Shown piece after piece: positions 54,111-62,615 of a DNA stretch of 64,000 nucleotides. The translations under genes and the position numbers were made by a program. Under the pieces are notes generated by a model. It saw only the letters and a list, made by a program, of their open reading frames with translations. It searched no databases and was not told where the DNA came from. Origin of the DNA: Paraclostridium dentum (lineage in GTDB: Bacteria > Bacillota > Clostridia > Peptostreptococcales > Peptostreptococcaceae). Where the stretch lies: contig NZ_WIPK01000001.1 of the NCBI RefSeq assembly GCF_012922555.1, positions 930,001 to 994,000 of the forward strand, written 5' to 3'. Numbering within the stretch: the stretch's first letter is position 1; the number at the start of each line of letters is the position of its first letter.

Positions 54111-54227
54111 ATGAGGAGATTCTTTATATGTCCTAGGTGCCGTAGAAGATTTGCAAGAAAATTCAGATGTCGTAGATGCAGACGTTGTTGTTCTTGTTGC
54201 TCTTGTAGGACAAGCCTTCTAGACTAG
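54111..54227 (+). CDS. Cys/Arg-rich 38-aa peptide
   Basis: GAGGTG 6 nt upstream of an ATG opens a 38-codon frame followed by a hairpin. The product has 9 Cys and 13 Arg: it begins MRRFFICPRC, continues with RC pairs and ends CCSCCSCRTSLLD. CPRC and CRRC look like zinc knuckles, and the CCxCCxC run suggests cross-linking or metal binding, as in spore coat or metallothionein-like peptides. No family recognised. Confidence 0.6.
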   Translation: MRRFFICPRCRRRFARKFRCRRCRRCCSCCSCRTSLLD

Positions 54228-54674
54228 ATTTAAATTGATAAAAATTTATATATAAATAAAATTTACATCTATTTAAGTCACTCTGATTTCCATTGGAGTG
54301 ACCTTTTAATTTATATATGATTTATATTTATTTATATACAAATAAGCACATGACAAATAATATCCAAACTTATATATATTACTAACTTTACTATTTAAAT
54401 CATTTTTATAAGTTGTAGATTTAGTTACATTAAATATTATAGGACTCTACTAATTTTTTGAATATCTTTTTTAAAAACTCCACATAATATAGCTAGTCTT
54501 CTGAGTATTACCATCGTGTCAAACGCATTTTTTACCGATACAGGCTAGGTTTTTTCTAGCCTTCTATTTTTTTCTCTGATACATAAACGCGCTAAAACAA
54601 ATTTCTTTTGTTAAGTTTTTCATCATTATAGTTTGTTAATACTACACATACTATTTGAGAAAGGACGTGTAGAT
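54228..54674. other. 447-bp gap with two hairpins
   Basis: A hairpin after the Cys/Arg-rich gene (54275-54305) and a second one, AGGCTAG/CTAGCCT at 54542-54562 followed by T7, that would end a plus-strand RNA about 100 bp before the first secreted paralog. No coding frame seen. The second hairpin may belong to an unidentified leader RNA. Confidence 0.45.
54275..54305 (+). terminator. Terminator of the Cys/Arg-rich gene
   Basis: AAGTCACTC/GAGTGACCTT with a one-base bulge, then TTTT. Confidence 0.65.
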
Positions 54675-55130
54675 ATGCTTTTTAAAAAATTAAGTATAAT
54701 ACTTTCTATAACTTTGTTAATTTTTTCAAGCAACATAAACCTGGTTTCTGCTTTAAATGCTGAGAATTCAACATCAGTCTACCAAGAAATCGTTAGAGAT
54801 TTAGGAATTATAGATAATGAAATGTCATTACTAGTTAATGATATTTCTAACAAAAAACCAAATAAAAATGATTTACAAAATCAGATAAAGCATATAGATG
54901 TATTGATTAATGATTTAAATAAAAAAGTCTCACGACTGCCAAAGGAAAGTAAGAATGTATCTGTCTCCGTTAGCACTATACTAGGCTTTTATCAACTAAC
55001 TCTTATAAGTTCAGAAAGTTATTTAAGAACTTCTTATTCAGAAGAGTTGGTAGATTCTATTTCTTATTTTTCAACAGGTTATTACTCTTTAACTAATTTA
55101 AGAAATATAATATATGGAGCGGCGAAATAA
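54675..55130 (+). CDS. Secreted 151-aa protein, tandem paralog 1
   Basis: Signal peptide (about 1-26, LSIILSITLLIFSSNINLVSA) followed by an all-helical domain of about 120 residues ending FSTGYYSLTNLRNIIYGAAK. No Cys, no anchor. It aligns over its whole length with the next gene, which has the same length. AAGGA lies 9 nt from the ATG at 54675. No family recognised; presumably exported and soluble. Confidence 0.75.
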   Translation: MLFKKLSIILSITLLIFSSNINLVSALNAENSTSVYQEIVRDLGIIDNEMSLLVNDISNKKPNKNDLQNQIKHIDVLINDLNKKVSRLPKESKNVSVSVSTILGFYQLTLISSESYLRTSYSEELVDSISYFSTGYYSLTNLRNIIYGAAK

Positions 55131-55146
55131 TTTGCCGCTTTTTTAT
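55118..55146 (+). terminator. Terminator of secreted paralog 1
   Basis: AGCGGC...GCCGCT stem overlapping the stop codon, then T6. Unusually GC-rich for this window. Confidence 0.85.
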
Positions 55147-55254
55147 TATTTATTTTAATATTCATTAATCTACATTTTCTTATCATATAGATTAATTAGA
55201 ACCTATAATTTACTTATTTCTACATATACTACTTGTAGAAAAGGAGGTTTATTC

Positions 55255-55710
55255 ATGTACTCAAAAAAACTAAGAATTATAATTTATATAGCTCTCCTTG
55301 TTTTTATATGTAGTATAAATACCGCTTCTGCTATTGAAATTTCATCGCCAACTTCAAATAACAATGAAATTACTAAAAATCTAGATTTTTTAGATAATAG
55401 TATGTATATATTAATAAAATCTATTTCTACAGAAGGGTTTAGTCAAAGTGAAGTAAAAAAACAAATTGATTTTTTAAACTCCCTAATATACCAATTAAAT
55501 AAAAAGTCCCATGAGCTTCCAAAAGAGCAACGTGATGTTACTGCAACTCTACAATGTATATTAAGTTTTTACAACCTATCTATAATAAAAGCTGATGATT
55601 ATATTAGTTCTAAAAACTCTAATGATTTAATCAGTTCCATAAGTGCTTTTTCAACAGGTTACAGAACTTCACTTAATTTAAAAACTCAAATATTTAGGGC
55701 AGGAAAATAA
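55255..55710 (+). CDS. Secreted 151-aa protein, tandem paralog 2
   Basis: Signal peptide (about 1-26, cleavage after TASA) and the same helical domain as paralog 1. Shared positions include NLDFLDNSM / DLGIIDNEM, QLNKKSHELPKE / DLNKKVSRLPKE, ILSFYNLSII / ILGFYQLTLI and the C-terminal AFSTGY / YFSTGY. By eye identity is about one third, so the duplication is old. AAGGAGG upstream of the ATG. Own terminator, so each copy is a separate unit. Confidence 0.75.
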   Translation: MYSKKLRIIIYIALLVFICSINTASAIEISSPTSNNNEITKNLDFLDNSMYILIKSISTEGFSQSEVKKQIDFLNSLIYQLNKKSHELPKEQRDVTATLQCILSFYNLSIIKADDYISSKNSNDLISSISAFSTGYRTSLNLKTQIFRAGK

Positions 55711-55750
55711 AAATCAAACAAATAAATAGAAGTTTAATCTATTTTCATAT

Positions 55751-55780
55751 AAAAAGCACTTAGTATACTAAGTGCTTTTT
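55751..55780. terminator. Shared terminator of secreted paralog 2 and tldE
   Basis: A perfect 30-bp palindrome with half-site AAAAAGCACTTAGTA, T-rich on both sides. Confidence 0.9.
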
Positions 55781-55798
55781 ATATTTTTTATATTTTGA

Positions 55799-57142
55799 TT
55801 ACTTCCCTGCTATAGATAATGACTTAATTATAACAGATGGTGATCCAATATTACTTAATGGGAATTTCAAATCATTTCCTATATTTTCAATATCTTTAAT
55901 TAATTCAAAAAAGTTTCCTGCCACAGTTATTTGTTCTATAGGGTAAGATTTTTCTCCCTTTGTTATATAATACCCTTTTGCAGCTAAAGAAAAATCTCCT
56001 GTAATTGAATTTGCCCCTGAGTGAAGACCTGCAAAGTCAGTTACTATTATACCTTCATTTACTTCCTTTACAAGTTCTTCGAAAGTTAAATTTCCTTTTT
56101 CTATATAGAAATTTGTTGGGTCAACACTTACAACTGATGAATACGATGACTTAAACCCATTTCCTGTAGTTTTTGTATTTGCTTTGTGTGCAGTTTTTAA
56201 GTTATGAAGTAAAGTTATTAGTTTTCCATCTTTAACTACATCTTTTTTATAGGTTGCAACTCCTTCATCATCAAATGGTGTTGATGATAATCCATTGTCT
56301 AATAATGGATTGTCTACTATTGTAACAATATCAGAAGCTATGTTACTACCTTCTTTATCTTTAAGTAATGACATTCCTCTTTGAGCACTTTCTGCACTAA
56401 ATACATCACTAAATGTTTCAAGTAAAGATGACATAGCTTCATTATTTATTATAGTTTTATAGTTGCCTGATTCTATAGATTTAGCCCCAATTTTAGAAAA
56501 TGCTTCATTTACTGCATCTGATGCAATTTTCTTAGTGTCTATATCTTTTATATCTTCAACTAATTGATATCCCATTCCATCTTGCTTTTGATTTCTATCT
56601 TCTATAACCGGAATTACATATGCCATAAGTAAATTACTCTTGTTACTTAAATTAAGATTTTTTGTATTACTAATTAAGCTTCTTGATGAACTGTATGATA
56701 CTTTGCATCCACTTAAATTAATAACCTTATAACTGTAATTTTTTGTTTGTCTCTCTAAATCTATAGCTATTTCAATCAATTCAGCAGGATCTATATTTTC
56801 TAGTTTTTCTGAATAAGTTTTAACCTCACTATAACTCTCATCACCTTTATATATAAACTGCACATCTGTGTTTTCTGTAGATACAGCTCCTTCTTTTGCC
56901 TTTTTCACTAACATATCTATGGCTTCTTCATCTAAAATTTCAGTATACGAATATCCCATTTTACCATTTATTAATCCTCTAAATGAAAGACCTATATACT
57001 TATCAATATTATATTTTTCTAATTCAAATTCATAAACAGATATACTTATATTTTCTCCATCAGAATAATAAACTTCGCAATCGGTAAAACCTTCTTGCTT
57101 AGCTCTGTCAAATAATTGATCTTTAAATATATTAAATTCCAT
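55799..57142 (-). CDS. tldE: TldE/PmbA family metalloprotease subunit
   Basis: A 447-aa TldE (PmbA) protein, the partner lacking the zinc motif. It has YSDGENISISVYEFE near the N-terminus, the domain-linking DNPLLDNGLSSTPFDDEG near 285-302, and GFKSSYSSVVSVDP near 335. With TldD it forms a heterodimeric peptidase that degrades unfolded or modified peptides. Its gene begins 2 bp after tldD ends, with GGAGGAG inside the tldD end. Confidence 0.9.
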   Translation of the reverse strand: MEFNIFKDQLFDRAKQEGFTDCEVYYSDGENISISVYEFELEKYNIDKYIGLSFRGLINGKMGYSYTEILDEEAIDMLVKKAKEGAVSTENTDVQFIYKGDESYSEVKTYSEKLENIDPAELIEIAIDLERQTKNYSYKVINLSGCKVSYSSSRSLISNTKNLNLSNKSNLLMAYVIPVIEDRNQKQDGMGYQLVEDIKDIDTKKIASDAVNEAFSKIGAKSIESGNYKTIINNEAMSSLLETFSDVFSAESAQRGMSLLKDKEGSNIASDIVTIVDNPLLDNGLSSTPFDDEGVATYKKDVVKDGKLITLLHNLKTAHKANTKTTGNGFKSSYSSVVSVDPTNFYIEKGNLTFEELVKEVNEGIIVTDFAGLHSGANSITGDFSLAAKGYYITKGEKSYPIEQITVAGNFFELIKDIENIGNDLKFPLSNIGSPSVIIKSLSIAGK

Positions 57143-57144
57143 AA

Positions 57145-58536
57145 TTACTCCTCCGATCTTCCACCTACAGTAATTTCTTTAACTCTTATCATAGGCTGAC
57201 CTACATTTGTTGGTATACTACCTGAAGATGAACCACACATACCTTGAGCTTGCTTTAGGTTATCAGACACCATATCTATATTCATAAGTACTTCACTACC
57301 TTTTCCAATTAAACTTGCTCCTCTTACAGGTTCTTTAATTTCTCCATTTTTAACAAGGTAACCTTCAGCTACTGCAAAATTAAACTCACCTGTTACTGGA
57401 TTTACAGATCCTCCACCCATTTTTTTCGCATAAAGTCCATTATCAATTGATTTTATTATATCTGCTTCTTTATCTTCTCCAGCTGCTATGTATGTGTTTG
57501 TCATTCTTGAAGTTGGTGCATACTTATAGCTTTGTCTTCTAGAGCTTCCTGTAGCTTGCATATTCATTCTTCTTCCATTTAATTTATCTATCATATATGA
57601 ATTTAAAATACCATTTTTAATCAATGTATTTTTTTGAGTTAAATTTCCTTCATCATCTATATTGCTAGATCCCCAGTGGTTAGCTAATGTTCCATCGTCA
57701 ATTGCTGTAACTTTTGAAGATGCAATTTGTTCACCTAGTTTACCAGAAAATACAGAGTTTCCTTTTGCTACTGATGTAGCTTCTAATGAGTGTCCGCATG
57801 CTTCGTGAAATATTACTCCCCCAAACCCGTTATCTATTGCAACAGGCATTTTACCTGCAGGGCAGTTTTTAGCATGTAACATTGTATATGCTGTTCTAGC
57901 AGCTTCTTTACCATAATACTCGGGGTCTACTTCTTCAAACATTTCAAATCCCATAGCTCTTCCAGGACCTTCAAATCCAGTTTGATTTTCGTTTCCTTTT
58001 GATGCAATAGCACTAATACCAAGTCTAGTTCTTATACGTCTATCCTCTACATATATTCCTTCAGTATTGGCTACTAGTACCTTTTGATCTTTATCTAAAT
58101 AAGTTACATTTACTTGTGAAATGTCTGTACTATAATCTTTAGCACTTTTATATGCTTCCTTCATTACTTTTATTTTATCTTTATAATCTATTAAATTTGG
58201 ATATAATTTTATAGGATGTATATCTTTGTACTTTATACTATTGTTTAATACTATAGTTTTTTCTTCATTTAAATTTCCTAGTGCTAGCGCTGCTTTATAC
58301 GCTGTGTCTAATAATGAAGAAATTGAATTGTCATTAGTGTATGCATAAACACTTTTCAATCCTTTAAAAATCCTAATTCCTATTCCATAACTTCTTCCAC
58401 CTAGTGCATTTTCAACTTTGTTATCTATTATACCTACTGAATTACTTATCGTATCTTCTTCAAATATTTCTGCAAAATCTCCACCTGTTATCAAACACTT
58501 TGATAATACTTTAGAGGCTACTTCTTTTGAAATCAT
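57145..58536 (-). CDS. tldD: TldD metalloprotease subunit
   Basis: A 463-aa zinc peptidase with HEACGH at 244-249 (HEXXXH type used by TldD) and later Cys/His in the AQGMCGSSSGSIPTNVGQP block near 430. Together with TldE it forms the active chamber. GGAGG upstream of the ATG. tldD-tldE is a two-gene operon. Confidence 0.93.
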   Translation of the reverse strand: MISKEVASKVLSKCLITGGDFAEIFEEDTISNSVGIIDNKVENALGGRSYGIGIRIFKGLKSVYAYTNDNSISSLLDTAYKAALALGNLNEEKTIVLNNSIKYKDIHPIKLYPNLIDYKDKIKVMKEAYKSAKDYSTDISQVNVTYLDKDQKVLVANTEGIYVEDRRIRTRLGISAIASKGNENQTGFEGPGRAMGFEMFEEVDPEYYGKEAARTAYTMLHAKNCPAGKMPVAIDNGFGGVIFHEACGHSLEATSVAKGNSVFSGKLGEQIASSKVTAIDDGTLANHWGSSNIDDEGNLTQKNTLIKNGILNSYMIDKLNGRRMNMQATGSSRRQSYKYAPTSRMTNTYIAAGEDKEADIIKSIDNGLYAKKMGGGSVNPVTGEFNFAVAEGYLVKNGEIKEPVRGASLIGKGSEVLMNIDMVSDNLKQAQGMCGSSSGSIPTNVGQPMIRVKEITVGGRSEE

Positions 58537-58623
58537 ATTATTCCTCCCATTTTTTTACTATTAATTTAATAATATCATAGTTTACACACAATCTAAATCA
58601 CGTGAAAAAAATTATATAAAAAA

Positions 58624-58650
58624 ATGACCTATAACTAGGTCATCTTTTTG
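58624..58650 (-). terminator. Terminator of the bactofilin operon
   Basis: ATGACCTA/TAGGTCAT with a 4-nt loop followed by T7 on the minus strand. Confidence 0.85.
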
Positions 58651-58665
58651 TATTTATATACTAAT

Positions 58666-59289
58666 TTAAACTAATTTTAAACTTATATTGCTAATTTCTT
58701 TTACTATATCAACTTCTAAGATCTTTTTTATACTTTTATCTATATATATGTTCTCATCGCCTTCACATCCTATGACAAATGGAATACCTAGTTTTCTATA
58801 TAAACAAATTTTTCCGTTGCTATTAAACATTTCAGAAAATTTATCTTCGATCATATCCGTTATATTTTTTAATTCGTCCATAGTTATAACCGATGTTACG
58901 ATATTGTTCTCTATAATTGATAAAATCAAAAGTTCCTTCTTTTCTATCATGTTTTTATTTATATATATAGATTCAAAAACTTCTTTTGTATATTTCGAAA
59001 TAACATTTTTTTCTATTAAGTAATCTATATTAAATTGTTTATTGTCTTTCTTTTCTGTAAACATATTAGCAATATCATCTAACGATACGCCTTCTTTCAT
59101 AGAAAGTATCAAATTTATTCTTTCTATTATTTTATCTTTTGGAAAAAATGTTTCTTGTCCTGTAAATGTTGACTTTTTTATAAACCATTCTTCAGGTATA
59201 ATATTTTTTCGTTTCCATCTATACAGTTGCCCATAAGATATACCAGTTTCTATTAATAAGTCTTTTTTTGAAATTAATTTTTCTTCCAT
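58666..59289 (-). CDS. DUF4004 (YhbD-like) protein with MerR-type HTH
   Basis: A 207-aa protein with an N-terminal MerR-like winged HTH (ISKKDLLIETGISYGQLYRWKR, near 5-26; then the wing FTGQETFFPKDKI) and a C-terminal ligand-like domain. B. subtilis yhbD is followed by the bactofilin genes yhbE-yhbF; here the same three families form one operon in a different order. It is a candidate regulator of the palindromic promoter at 60793-60848. ATG at 59289 (AGGA 8 nt upstream) is preferred over a GTG two codons earlier. Confidence 0.8.
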   Translation of the reverse strand: MEEKLISKKDLLIETGISYGQLYRWKRKNIIPEEWFIKKSTFTGQETFFPKDKIIERINLILSMKEGVSLDDIANMFTEKKDNKQFNIDYLIEKNVISKYTKEVFESIYINKNMIEKKELLILSIIENNIVTSVITMDELKNITDMIEDKFSEMFNSNGKICLYRKLGIPFVIGCEGDENIYIDKSIKKILEVDIVKEISNISLKLV

Positions 59290-59299
59290 AATCACTATC

Positions 59300-60073
59300 C
59301 TAACCTATCTTTGTATGTTTTAAAACTTTACAATCACAACCAATTTCTAATTTGTCATTATACTCTATTGTATCAATGTCACAATTGCTAATTAAGTCAA
59401 TAGAATTTCCATTTAGTTGATTTGCTTTTGTATTTTTAATTTTAATTGAATCTCCTTCGATTATATCACACTGCAATTTACCCATAGATCCATACCCAAG
59501 AGAAAATTTAGCTTTCCAAAATCCAATATTTTTAGGTTTATTCACCTCTATGTGGGTAGCACCTATTTCCTTACATTTGCTTATTCCCTTTGGAAATATA
59601 AATACATTTTCTCCTGTTAACAATCCTTCACAATTAATGCGTCCATATATATTTATATCTTCACCTTCTATATTTTCTTTTGCCCTTAAATCTCCATATA
59701 CTTTCATATTTATTGAATTTATATTTTTGTTAACTTTTAAATCCCCTCTTATTGTAACATTGTTACACTTCAATGTGCCAAAAACGCATAAGTCTCCATT
59801 TATAACTAAGTTTTCAACCTTACAATCTCCCTCTATAACTGTGTCTCCATTTACCTTTAAATTTTTAGCTTCCAAACCTCCACCAATTTGACACTCTCCA
59901 TTTACCTTCATTTCTTTTGAATGTACATTTCCATTGAACCTAGCCTCTCCATTTATTTTTAGTGTATCAGTGTTTATATTACCACTCGACGTAGCATTTC
60001 CCATTACTTTTATTTTGTCATAGTTACCTTCACTTATATATCCATCTCCTGCTATTGTTATATTATTGTTCAT
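59300..60073 (-). CDS. Bactofilin-like protein 2 (YhbF/BacF type)
   Basis: A 257-aa right-handed beta-helix protein made of short repeats (NGD..V.G..K...L.INGD), the bactofilin pattern, with a longer C-terminal segment. Bactofilins polymerise without nucleotides and scaffold envelope or flagellar processes. AGGAGG upstream of the ATG. 21 bp after the first bactofilin gene and 10 bp before the DUF4004 gene. Confidence 0.85.
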   Translation of the reverse strand: MNNNITIAGDGYISEGNYDKIKVMGNATSSGNINTDTLKINGEARFNGNVHSKEMKVNGECQIGGGLEAKNLKVNGDTVIEGDCKVENLVINGDLCVFGTLKCNNVTIRGDLKVNKNINSINMKVYGDLRAKENIEGEDINIYGRINCEGLLTGENVFIFPKGISKCKEIGATHIEVNKPKNIGFWKAKFSLGYGSMGKLQCDIIEGDSIKIKNTKANQLNGNSIDLISNCDIDTIEYNDKLEIGCDCKVLKHTKIG

Positions 60074-60094
60074 TCGATTCCTCCTAATATATAT

Positions 60095-60778
60095 TTACTT
60101 TTCGCATTTTGTTATTTTTTCCACTTTAGAACTTGAATCTATTTCAATACTTTCTGAGTATTCAACTTCATTTATATAAGAATTTGGACCTATTTTTACA
60201 TTTTTACCTTTAACAATATTAATACAACAACTCTCTAAAAATATTTCATCAGCCTCTATTACCTTAGCTTCTAGCTTATTTTCTTTAAACTTTTTAGGTA
60301 AAAATAATTTTAATAAAGATTTTGAACTGTTGTGATTGTACACACTTACCTTATATGCTCCAATTTCATTGCAAACTGACATTCCTTGTAAATTGATTTC
60401 TATATTTTCACAGTTAATAAAACTTTTATTAGTTAATGACCCATTTAAAACTATAGACTCACATTCTATATCATTTTTTACAGTTAAACTTCCATCACAA
60501 TTTAAATCATTTCCTTTAAGCCCTCCGCCTATGTTAATCAATCCACTCACATTCGAATTCAAAGCATTTACATTCCCTTTTACTTTTAAAATACCCGATA
60601 TACTAACATTTTCAGCATTTACATTCCCATAAATATTTGCACTTCCTGATATTTTTAATTTAATACATTTAATATCGTTATTTATTTTACCTTTTCCTGA
60701 AATTTTAACTTCTTGAAATTCACCACCACCACATGAACTATACCCATTTATATTTAACATTTTATTATTATAATCCAT
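60095..60778 (-). CDS. Bactofilin-like protein 1 (YhbE/BacE type)
   Basis: A 227-aa beta-helix protein with many turns of the form I.G.GKI..DIKC..LKISG. First gene of the operon. The ATG at 60778 with AGGAGT 6 nt upstream is used; the frame is open for seven more codons without an RBS. A paralog of the next gene. Confidence 0.85.
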   Translation of the reverse strand: MDYNNKMLNINGYSSCGGGEFQEVKISGKGKINNDIKCIKLKISGSANIYGNVNAENVSISGILKVKGNVNALNSNVSGLINIGGGLKGNDLNCDGSLTVKNDIECESIVLNGSLTNKSFINCENIEINLQGMSVCNEIGAYKVSVYNHNSSKSLLKLFLPKKFKENKLEAKVIEADEIFLESCCINIVKGKNVKIGPNSYINEVEYSESIEIDSSSKVEKITKCEK

Positions 60779-60792
60779 TTCAGCACTCCTTC

Positions 60793-60848
60793 GTAACATT
60801 GTTTTATTGTTATAGGTTGAGTATAACGAAACAATGTTACATTGTCAA
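60793..60848 (-). promoter_or_regulatory. Bactofilin-operon promoter inside a long quasi-palindrome
   Basis: On the minus strand TTGACA (60848-60843), 17 bp, TATACT (60825-60820). The inverted repeat GTAACATTGTTT (60793-60804) and AAACAATGTTAC (60829-60840) spans the spacer, -10 and RNA start, with an inner GTTATA/TATAAC pair. Likely operator. Confidence 0.8.
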
Positions 60849-60875
60849 TAATCTCATTTGTAAAATTTTCAAAAT

Positions 60876-60908
60876 AAAAAGTTACTAGTATTTACTAGTA
60901 ACTTTTTT
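60876..60908 (-). terminator. Terminator of the HTH/zinc-ribbon gene
   Basis: AAAAAGTTACTAGTA/TACTAGTAACTTTTT with a 2-nt loop, overlapping the last codons of the gene at 60895. Confidence 0.85.
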
Positions 60909-61287
60909 TATAAAATCCAGCTTCCTTTGCACTCATAACTTTATTACTCAAACATAATGGGCATGCTATTTTATCTTCATACCCATTGACTTTATATATA
61001 GTCCCACAAGCAGCACATCTAAATGTAAAATATAATGCATCATCTTCTTTAATTTCTTCTTCTATAACTATTTTTATACAATTATTATAATAAATTTCCT
61101 TTGCAATTTTATACCTTGCATTGTTTAGTATATTTTCAAATTCATCTATCTTTAAATTCATTTTTTTAGCGCACAACTTAGGTTTCAAATCTTCTATATC
61201 TCTAAGTTTTATTGCTTCAATTTCCTTTTTGCTAAGTTTGAGATCTACAGTACAAATGTCTTTTTCGATTTCCATAATGATTTTCAT
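60895..61287 (-). CDS. UPF0251-like HTH protein with C-terminal zinc ribbon
   Basis: Up to 130 aa. The middle (LRDIEDLKPKLCAKKMNLKI..FENILNNARYKIAKEI) matches the DUF134/UPF0251 helix-turn-helix pattern, and the C-terminus adds a zinc ribbon CAAC...CPLC. Probable DNA-binding protein. Two starts are possible: ATG at 61287, which touches the AGGGG RBS, or ATG at 61275, 12 nt from it; the second is likelier on spacing. Single gene. Confidence 0.7.
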   Translation of the reverse strand: MKIIMEIEKDICTVDLKLSKKEIEAIKLRDIEDLKPKLCAKKMNLKIDEFENILNNARYKIAKEIYYNNCIKIVIEEEIKEDDALYFTFRCAACGTIYKVNGYEDKIACPLCLSNKVMSAKEAGFYKKSY

Positions 61288-61362
61288 CCCCTATAAAAAT
61301 TTTAATTTAGCAAATATACTTTATAGTATGTATATTTTCATAATAGGGTGATTAATGTATGT

Positions 61363-61833
61363 TTACTCCTTTGTAACTTTATTCTCATGGTTTATCAACC
61401 ATTCTTTTTTTTCAAGTCCCCCTGCATACCCTACAAGTTTCTTATTAGATCCAACAACTCTATGACAAGGTATAACTATACTTATCTTATTTTTATTATT
61501 AGCATTTCCCACAGCTCTGCAAGCTTTGTCATTTCCTATTCTAGCTGCTAGTTCTTTATAAGATATAGTTTCTCCATATGGTATTTTAGTAAGCTCATTC
61601 CATACCTTATTTTGAAAATCCGTTCCATTTATTTTTATATTTAAATCAAATAATTCTCTTGTGCCTTTAAAATATTCATCTATCTGCTTCTTAACTTCTT
61701 TTATATACCTATGTTCATCACTTTGTTTCTTTTCATCTTCATTAAAATCTAAAGCTACTAAAGAATTTTCATCAACTACTATTCTTAAATTTCCAATAGG
61801 TGATTTATAATATCCATAATACAATTTCTCCAT
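61363..61833 (-). CDS. ogt: Methylated-DNA--protein-cysteine methyltransferase
   Basis: A 156-aa O6-alkylguanine-DNA alkyltransferase with PCHRV (acceptor Cys123), the DNA-recognition helix YKELAARIGNDKACRAVGNA (88-107) and the short N-terminal domain. It removes methyl groups from O6-methylguanine once per molecule. GGGAGG upstream of the ATG. Confidence 0.95.
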   Translation of the reverse strand: MEKLYYGYYKSPIGNLRIVVDENSLVALDFNEDEKKQSDEHRYIKEVKKQIDEYFKGTRELFDLNIKINGTDFQNKVWNELTKIPYGETISYKELAARIGNDKACRAVGNANNKNKISIVIPCHRVVGSNKKLVGYAGGLEKKEWLINHENKVTKE

Positions 61834-61861
61834 ATCAAAATACCTCCCTTTATAATTTTTG

Positions 61862-62416
61862 TTAAAAACTTGGTGGTGTTACTGCAAATATAATTTTAGA
61901 AGTTTTTTCATAACTGTTTACCCATTTGTGTCTCATATGAGGAAGTATCTTTACACTATCCCCTTTATATAGAGTTATAATTTCCTTTTCTAAATGTAGA
62001 TCTACTGTCCCATCTAAAACTACAGCAACCTCTTCTCCTATATGATCCATTAATTCCTCTGAAGTTTGTGTACTTGGAGTTAGATCCATAGACATAAGCT
62101 GTATATCTCCATTAGAACTAGGAGACAGCATCTCATACATTAAGTTATTATTTTCGGGAAATGTAAGTTTTACCCTTTTATCCTTCCTTACTACTAATTG
62201 CTCGCTATTTTTATTTTCTTTAAAAAAGTTAAATAGAGGAACTTCTAATGCCTTTGCTATCATTTTTAAAGTATTTATAGATGGATTTGACAATCCTCTT
62301 TCTATCTGACTAAGCATTGAAGGTGTTACTCCTGCAATCTGTGCAACCTCTTTTATAGTCATTTGCTTTTGATTCCTATATTCTATTATTTTTTCGCCTA
62401 TTTTAACATCACTCAT
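61862..62416 (-). CDS. XRE-cupin transcription regulator
   Basis: A 184-aa protein with a helix-turn-helix (about 5-60; TIKEVAQIAGVTPSMLSQIERG) and a C-terminal cupin domain (about 110-180; HIGEEVAVVLDGTVDLHLE and LPHMRHKWVN). Such regulators often sense an amino acid or small metabolite and control a neighbouring catabolic gene. It is divergent from the D-threonine-aldolase-like gene, with repeated AT-rich sites between them. GGAGA upstream of the ATG. Confidence 0.88.
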   Translation of the reverse strand: MSDVKIGEKIIEYRNQKQMTIKEVAQIAGVTPSMLSQIERGLSNPSINTLKMIAKALEVPLFNFFKENKNSEQLVVRKDKRVKLTFPENNNLMYEMLSPSSNGDIQLMSMDLTPSTQTSEELMDHIGEEVAVVLDGTVDLHLEKEIITLYKGDSVKILPHMRHKWVNSYEKTSKIIFAVTPPSF

Positions 62417-62537
62417 ATATATTCTCCGTTTATTTATTATTTTAACTTTAGATTATATTAATTGAGTTTAAATTTCAAGATATATATTTCTTTTTGTTTT
62501 TTTAAAATTTTGTTTGACTTTATTATTATCCTTTGAT

Positions 62538-62592
62538 ATAAATTAAATATAAGTTAATTTTATTCAAATAAATTAAACTATATTTAATTTAT
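62538..62592. promoter_or_regulatory. Three copies of ATAAATTAAA between XRE regulator and aldolase genes
   Basis: Direct copies at 62538-62547 and 62568-62577, exactly 30 bp apart, and an inverted copy TTTAATTTAT at 62583-62592 that forms a palindrome with the second. Candidate operators of the XRE-cupin regulator. Confidence 0.45.
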
Positions 62593-62615
62593 ATTAATTA
62601 AAGGAGATTTTAAAC

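Noticed and set aside
54440-54674. c-di-GMP riboswitch upstream of the secreted paralogs, suggested by AAACGCA and ACAGGCTAGG near a terminator-like hairpin
   Set aside because: The GACGCAAAGC core, the tetraloop-receptor parts and the paired helices cannot be assembled.
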